DNA from: Melieria omissa | Taxonomy: Eukaryota > Arthropoda > Insecta > Diptera > Ulidiidae | DNA: 64,000 nucleotides | Direction: 5' to 3' | NCBI GenBank assembly: GCA_963971225.1 | Contig: OZ020269.1 | Location: 27,569,783-27,633,782 of the forward strand | Part shown: one piece after another, positions 57,607-64,000 of the stretch | How positions within the stretch are numbered: position 1 is the first letter of the stretch | Layout: every line of letters starts with the position of its first letter | The notes under the pieces: generated by a model | What the model saw: the letters and a program-made list of their open reading frames with translations, nothing else | Told to the model about the DNA's origin: nothing | Database searches by the model: none | Program-made: the position numbers and the translations under genes

Positions 57607-57727
57607 GTGAGTACAAAAGAAAATGCATTGAAAACTTATTGATTTTTTTTTTGCAAAAAAAAAACAGTGTATGAAAAGTTTTGAATTGAATTAATAACAA
57701 AATTGTTATAAGTATTAAATTATTCAA

Positions 57728-58233
57728 CCCATTTCACCCCAAAGTTGTCTGAGAGAAATTTCACCTCATTGTAATCTAATAGAAACGGTTGCCTTATCAA
57801 TTTTATAAAATTTATAAAATACAAATTTATATTTTTAGAAGTGAATTCAAAGGAAATTTAAAAAATTGTACTCATCTCCCACAATAATTTCCAATAATTT
57901 TCACCGATATCAGGGAAAGTTTGTGTTCTAATTGAAGTCTACGAATTGGGCGCGTTTGATCAAAACACTGTTTTTTAATTATGGTTAAATAGAGAAATCA
58001 AAAAGTGATAATTTTCTATTTTTCCATATTAAATAATTTTTCTGAAATTAAAAAAAAAAAAATTTTTAACAAAATTCATTTATACCGTTTTAAGCTAAAA
58101 TTGTTCAAAAGTAAACTAGCTCTAGAACTCTAACAAAGAGGCGTGGCTTCTTCAAAAGTCTTGTGCACACTTCTTAGACAATTGTTTCAAAAAGTAATAT
58201 CGAGACACAGGGTAAAATTCGGGGTCGAAAGGG
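57728..58233. mobile_element. TTAA-type miniature element D (complete)
   Basis: The left side is tcaa (57724-57727, one base off TTAA) followed by CCCATTTCACCCC. The right side is GGGGTCGAAAGGG followed by TTAA (58234-58237). The inverted ends match at 10 of 13 positions. Length 506 bp. The body matches the truncated copy at 18305-18695, including gatatcagggaaagtttg and agctctagaactctaacaaag. Non-coding, piggyBac-like by target site. Confidence 0.75.
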
Positions 58234-58404
58234 TTAAAAGTAAACTTTATATGAGAATGCACTAAAAAAAAGTTTTAATTAAAAAATTTAAAAATTTAAA
58301 TTTTTAAGAACCGATCAATACTGATATATTCAATTGAAATTTAAAATTGACAAATTTAATTGAGAAATAATTCATTTAATTTCCTTAATTATGTTAGGGG
58401 GGTT

Positions 58405-58530
58405 TTAGGGGTTCAAACACTCCTCTCAAACAAAAATTTCTGGTACAAAAAAATATGATTTCGAATGGTATTTGGCTCAAAAGTTTTACGCAAACCCCCA
58501 AATTAGAATACTGTGTGCCCCACTGATGAA
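58405..58530. repeat. Dispersed repeat D1, copy 3
   Basis: ggttcaaacactcctctcaaac, gatttcgaatggtatttggc, then ctcaaaagttttacg match the copies at 8425 and 17195. Confidence 0.55.
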
Positions 58531-58579
58531 TATATATAAAATATATGTACATGTATAATTATATGAATTTCACAAAATA

Positions 58580-59494
58580 TATCAGGTGTACAACTTTGCT
58601 TCCGCCGTTTTTTCCAAAATTAAAAGCTTTATTGCGAAAAAGTGGTTACAGATGTATTATTCAAAGTATTGTCCGTCACTAGCGACAACTTTCTCCCATA
58701 CTTCCGGCAATTTTCGGATCCCGGCTCGAAAAAAGGAGTCCTCTTTTGACGCTATCCATGAAGCAATCCATTTTTCCAATTCTTCGAAGGATTGAAAATG
58801 TTGATCTGCCAGGCCGTGTGCCATCGAACGGAATAGGTGGAAGTCAGAAGGGGCGACATCTGGGGAATACGGCGGGTGGGGCAAGACTTCCCATTTCAGC
58901 GTTTCCAGGTACTTTTTGACCACTTTTGCGACGTGAGGCCGAGCATTGTCGTGTTGGAGGATGACTTTGTCATGTCGCTCTTGATATTGTGGCCGTTGTT
59001 CTTTTAGCGCGCGACTAAGGCGCATCAGTTGCGCTCGGTAGCGATCTCATGTGATGGTTTCACCCGGTTTTAAGAGCTCGTAGTAAATCACACCGAGCTG
59101 ATCCCACCAAATACAAATCATAACCTTGGCGCCGTGAATATTCGGTTTTGCCTTCGAAGAAGAAGCATGCCCGGGCTTTCCCCATGATTTTCTGCGTTTA
59201 GGATTATCGTATCGAAGTTTCTGAGAGCATTCGATGCGCTTCAGCTGCATTTTTTTTCGAATTGTAACAGAAAAGTAAAACTTCCCGCAAATGGCGAGAA
59301 TTGGGCACATAAACGGACATTTTCGAGCGTGAATAATACGAAAACAAGAACAACTGTCACTGAAACGGCGATGACAATTCGTTAGGCACTGTCCACACTC
59401 ACTTTAAAGGCATTACCATCTATGTATTTCAACCAGCCTCAGCCGGTACAGCCACCTATCGGAAAACGGCGGAAGCAAAGTTGTACACCTGATA
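58580..59494 (-). mobile_element. Mariner element, internally deleted, with TA target duplication
   Basis: The inverted terminal repeats start TCAGGTGTACAACTTTGCTT, match perfectly over 30 bp and lie at 58582-58611 and 59463-59492. They are flanked by TA (58580-58581 and 59493-59494). The element is 911 bp against about 1.3 kb for intact mariners. The inside is a broken transposase on the minus strand. Confidence 0.92.
58657..59320 (-). pseudogene. Mariner (D,D34D) transposase pseudogene
   Basis: Translation would start at the ATG at 59320-59318 (minus strand) with MSVYVPNSRHLREVLLFCYN, a typical mariner N-terminus. After about 33 codons the sequence jumps, with a frame change, to YDNPKRRKSWGKPGHA. 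The rest of the DNA-binding domain and the first catalytic aspartate are therefore deleted. The later part has HDNARPHVA and YSPDVAPSD, the second and third catalytic aspartates with 34 residues between them, as in mariner. An in-frame TGA at 59047-59049 interrupts it after the LLKPGETIT segment. It cannot make active transposase, but the intact ends could be mobilised in trans. Confidence 0.9.
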
Positions 59495-62400
59495 TAACAT
59501 TAAGTTTACGTCTTTAAAACTTTGCCTTCTTGAACCAACACTAAGTTTTGTCATTTAAGGGAAAACCACTGAATTAGTTGAACTGATTTGGCTCTAAAAG
59601 AGGAACTGTTTTTGTTTTTATTTGATTGGAACACAAAGCAGGGCATCTCCCGAATTTTAAGGCGCTGAATAATATAAATTTCTATATATAGTTACTCAAT
59701 AAGTTCTATGTGATTCATACATAACTAATTAATTTTTGTCCATATCCGAACATTTTAATGAGTTGACAAATCATTATCTATTTGCGTACAACTTTTATCT
59801 ACACATATCTATTATGTATCTGTCTCTATTATCTCTGTGTTTTTGTAAACAAACACATGTGAAAAGTTCGCATTTCACTTTCATTAGCACCGCTGATAAA
59901 GTTTTGCCGATAAAAATGGCACACAAATAATTTGGTACTAAAAGTGTGCTAAGGTCATTCAAACATGATTCAAATGATTCCTTCGTCATTTTTCACAAAC
60001 ACCAATCAATATGTTTACACACATTCGTACATTGAACCAGTGTTTAGGAAATGGCAAACATTCCGTCTGCCATTTTGCCAAATGTGCACACACATATTTC
60101 ATTCAAACCGTTATACATTTTCGGGGGAAAACCCATAAAAACATGAATGCCTATGCAGAGCCGCAGAGAAATGGTCATTTATGCGCCCGAACCACTTGAC
60201 GGCAAATGCTTTGGTCACGGCTCAAGTGGCTGTTGTAAAATTTTCGCATTTTATTTAATCCACTTAAGCGACAACAATTGAACTATGTACAATTACATGC
60301 CGCCTGTAAATTGTTGTACGCACCGAGGAAATAAAGCGAGAACAGAACAGAACAGAAAAAGGTATCCAACACATTTGACGAAGGTAAAAGTTGAAGGCAA
60401 CGTGCACACAGCGGAAAATTCCAACTCGGTCGGGTAATTAGAAAATTATTGGGAATTACTGCTAGTCGACATTGAACATTCGCACAAGTGTCAGGTTACC
60501 TGTATAGAATAACAACAACAACAATGAAACTGAGACCATGCAATTGACAGGAGCGCAGTTTGTATGACGACAGACAAGTCATTATCCTTTTTGTGCGACG
60601 CGTATTAGCCAACTTGGCAGACATTGTCTGCTTGGTGTCTGTTGTGTGAGACAGTCGTAAAAGTCGACTACACAGTGTAAATGAGTTTTTAATTAATTTC
60701 CAGTACATAAATTATGTTTTGTGTGGTGACTGGTTGAACTTTAGAAAACATTTGAAAGATTTAGAGTTTGTAAAAATTTCTCACATTTGAAATCTATTCT
60801 AGAGGAGATCTCTATAAACTTAGTGTAATAGTAACTCTTAGATTTCAATGGGTTAATTATTGCTTAATCTTTTGTTAACTTAAAGAGGAACTGTTATCCT
60901 AACGCATCCTTTGAGCTACGTGGACGCATACCTATCGTCGCCTGAGAAAACAAATGTCGTATGTCTTACTAGGCTCAATGGATGTCTGATGCGACGATAT
61001 GTCTGTGGCTGACTGTACTTTGATTTCCCAAGACACATGGGACATTTATGACCATGAATTCTTTGAAAACATTGAGTGATGGAGACTTGAAACTTTACAT
61101 AAATACTTAGTTAAACTAAGAAGAATTGAATAAGCTTAGAATTCTGTGGTCAAAAGCAATAACCGCCTAAGTCGAAACTTGCTGTTTCGAGCAATCTCGT
61201 TTTAAAGTTTTAGCGCGTAGTGTGTTCGCTATGGGAATGCGAATAGGTTTTTGTTAATAACTTTTTTATTTTAACGTTACAAACTCCCCGATATTACACA
61301 AACGTAGAGCACAGTCAGGGGAACATGGTGGCATCAATAACTCAATTTCTTCTTAAGTCGACTTAAGCGACACATGGAACTACCAGTTTCTAGTTTTGAG
61401 CCAGAAAAAGTTTAGATAGCTAAGTATTTAACTCATTCCAAGCTTAAGTAACACTTAAGACCAGGATTTGGTCTCTCTGAAATTATGCGGGGTCAGCCCA
61501 CTTAACCAAATCAGATCAGCTGATAGAGAATTGTCAGCCTTATAGCTTCAAAACATTTCCAACTTCCTTAGGAATTTGGTTTGACTGCGGCGAAACTTGA
61601 AATAGGTCATGAAGTGAATAGAACATCAGAGAGAGAAGAGTTTGAGCAACAACAACAACTCTATACGAATCAGTGGACTTTTCTGACCAATTTTCTACAG
61701 ATCGCGAGTTAGCTGCCTTGGGTACCCGTTGTTGCCTTCTGTAGAAAACATTGTGGGCCAAAAAAGTGACAAAAAACCACTATTTGGTCTACGTGAGATA
61801 CTTCGAAGTCAGCCTAATGAATATATAAATCTATCTATTCTAAACCTTCCCAATTTTCTTAGAGTTTTCTTTGGGTCCGAAGAATCTCAGCATTGATCAT
61901 GAAATGTATGGAATGTGAACGGACAGAATGAGCAAATAACTCGACAACAATAAGTAGACATCTCTGTTAACAAAACAATAATTTTAGAGCCTTCATCTTT
62001 CAAAACATTCTACGTCAGAACATCGTTTCTAGAAGCAAAATTTAATCTTAGTTCAACTAAATATAGTTAATCATAGAATGTCTATAAATTAGATCAGCCT
62101 CACTTTGCTTTCATTCTCTTTCTCTGTTCATCGCTTCAACCAAATTAACTTTGTGTCAATGTCGTCCACCACTAATCGCGTTGATATGTGATGATTTATT
62201 TAGTAGCACAATTTAATTACAGATTAAATCTTTATTTTTACCTCTCAATCATGACGCGCCACCTATTTTAGTTGTTGTTGATTTTTTTTCACTATTTTCA
62301 CTTTTTTTCTATCTCGTATGATGTGGTCGTTTGGTGTACTCTGTACTTAAGCTGTTGACGACATTTTTGTGCCAGAAATAATACAAATTCAACAAAATAA

Positions 62401-62849
62401 ACTCACTGCTTGATTTGTATCTATGAGATACAGTTGCTATATGTGTGATTTGTTTATTTATTTCACATTTGCGTTGCGCCAAAATCCCATTGATTTTTCC
62501 TACACCTTGAAAATTGTAGGTTTTCTTGAAATTTTTTGCAGTATTTTTGTGTGATTATTTTTAGCAAATGTTTCTATTATTTGTTTGTTTATTTTTTTGT
62601 TTTCATTTATTTTGTCAGTGGCAATAAAAATGAACTGTCAACATGCTTTGTTATCTTGGCAGGGAATGAACTCAGGGACAAATGATTGCAAAAAATCAAG
62701 AATCGTTTTTTGCAATTATTTTGAAGAAAATTACTATTGACTTGGAAATGATGTGCGCAGAAATGTTGTTATATGTGTAGGTTGTAGATTTTAGTTAGTG
62801 TTTCAAGGAAGACACACAAGAGATGTTTTTGAATGGTGGGCACAGTCAG
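59495..62849. other. Host non-coding DNA
   Basis: No gene, exon or recognised element. AT-rich; a short CAA run lies at 60510-60525. Open frames are under 75 codons and lack motifs. Confidence 0.45.
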
Positions 62850-63740
62850 ATAGATTTTCCTGCCACATAGTCTGCTTTTTGATGACCGAAGATTACAAAA
62901 ATTCAGAAGAGAATGATGCTGTTATGTAAACGATTCGTTTATATATTCAGATCTCCTAAACCTAAATTTGAGTTAATTGTCAGACAGCTTTTCCTGCCAC
63001 AAAGTCTGCTAATGGATGCCGGATGAGTAAAAAAATGTATAAGAAAGACAATCTATGAGAAAGATGTGTCTTAGCGAGTAGTTTTGGTTCTCAGATCTCA
63101 TAAACTTCCCTTTCGACTCACTGCGAGGCAGCTTTTCCTGCCACATAGTCTGCTTTTTGATGCTCAGCGAGTACAAAAATCTATATAAAAGATACGTTGT
63201 GGTGTCATGGCGAGTAGTTTTGGCTTTCAGATCTCCTAAACTTATATTTAACCTCATTGTCAGACTGCTTTTCGTGCCACATAGTCGGCTTTTTGATGCC
63301 TGAAGAGCTCAAAGTCTATAAAAGAGACACGCTGTGATGTCATAGCGAGTATTTATGTTCTCAGATCTCCTAAACTTAAATTTTACCCAATTGTCCGGCA
63401 GTTCTTCCTGCCACATTTGATGCCGGAAGAGTCAAAAAACCTATAAAAAAGACACGCTGCGAGGTCAAAGCGAGTATTTATGTTCTTAGATCTCCTAAAC
63501 TTAAATTTGACCACATTGTAAGGCAGCTTTTTCTGCCACATAGTCTGCTATTTGATGCCGGAAAAGTTAAAAAACATATAAAAAAGAGTATTTATGTTCT
63601 CAGATCTCCTAAACTTTAATTTCACTTAACTACCAGGCAGCTTTTCCTGCCACATAGTTTGCTTTTTGATGCTCAGAGAGTGCAAAAATCCAGAAGTGAG
63701 ACATGTTATAGCGAGTTGTTTGTGTTCTCAGATCTCCTAA
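62850..63740. repeat. Tandem array, unit about 115-145 bp, seven copies
   Basis: Units carry cttttcctgccacatagtc and tgctttttgatgcc near 62856, 62988, 63131, 63268, 63402, 63525 and 63641, each followed by cagatctcctaaacttaaat. Diverged; non-coding. Confidence 0.85.
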
Positions 63741-64000
63741 ACTCCAGTTCCATTTGTTCTATCAATTACTGCCAAAGCCAAACTCTTAGTTTTTACCATC
63801 GAAATTCTCGCAAATATCCTCACGTCTGGCAATTAGTTATGCAAAAGAGTCAAACAACTTTGTGAAACTTTCCGCTTTTCAGCATTAGCGGCATTCACAA
63901 GTCTGTTTGCCGCAAATTATGGCCACAAGTTCAAATAAAAATTAACACAATGTAACAGCAACAATTGTGCCGACAGCACATCGCTAATACGAATTGCAAT

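Overview
This is eukaryotic nuclear DNA, most likely from a dipteran fly. The composition is AT-rich, CAA/GTT (opa-like) and CA/TG microsatellites are abundant, and the repeats are typical fly types: a BEL/Pao LTR retrotransposon, mariner elements, TTAA-flanked miniature elements, a tRNA-derived SINE and R1/jockey/RTE-like LINE debris. A tephritid fruit fly or a similar large-genome fly is a reasonable guess, but no host protein fixes the species. I see no complete host gene.

The window reads best as part of one very large plus-strand intron. A near-ideal recursive (zero-length exon) splice site lies at 16461-16486. A candidate 57-bp in-frame cassette exon with good splice sites lies at 57550-57606, also on the plus strand, 41 kb downstream.

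Layout. 1-2333: host DNA with dispersed repeats. 2334-7693: a young BEL/Pao element with apparently identical 243-bp LTRs, a 5-bp target duplication and an intact 829-codon gag-protease ORF, but no reverse-transcriptase core, RNase H or integrase core. 7694-14765: tandem repeats, a hAT-like element with a TTAA element nested in it, and LINE and SINE relics. 14766-21181: recursive splice site, perfect hairpin, tandem array and TTAA elements. 21300-23200: 1.9-kb satellite-like array. 23200-26590: opa-rich DNA. 26598-32290: dense graveyard of a 245-bp inverted-terminal-repeat element, mariner, LINE, SINE and TTAA fragments. 33510-34800: 1.3 kb of pentanucleotide and related repeats. 38300-39615: LINE, SINE and TTAA cluster. 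41405-44235: three tandem arrays, one carrying eight TATCGATA (DREF/BEAF-type) sites. 45700-46995: array homologous to the one at 17340-18300, split by a LINE insertion with its own target duplication. 47523 and 55786: diverged solo LTRs related to the BEL element. 50431-55400: three more arrays. 57550-59492: candidate exon, TTAA element and a deleted mariner copy. 62850-63740: a last tandem array.

The only intact long protein-coding frame is the retrotransposon gag-protease. Most other long open frames are low-complexity or repeat-driven. I found no undescribed gene system. The best leads are the splicing signals, the TTAA elements with built-in palindromes, the two arrays that share boundaries, and the CGATA-rich array. 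All alignments were made by eye.
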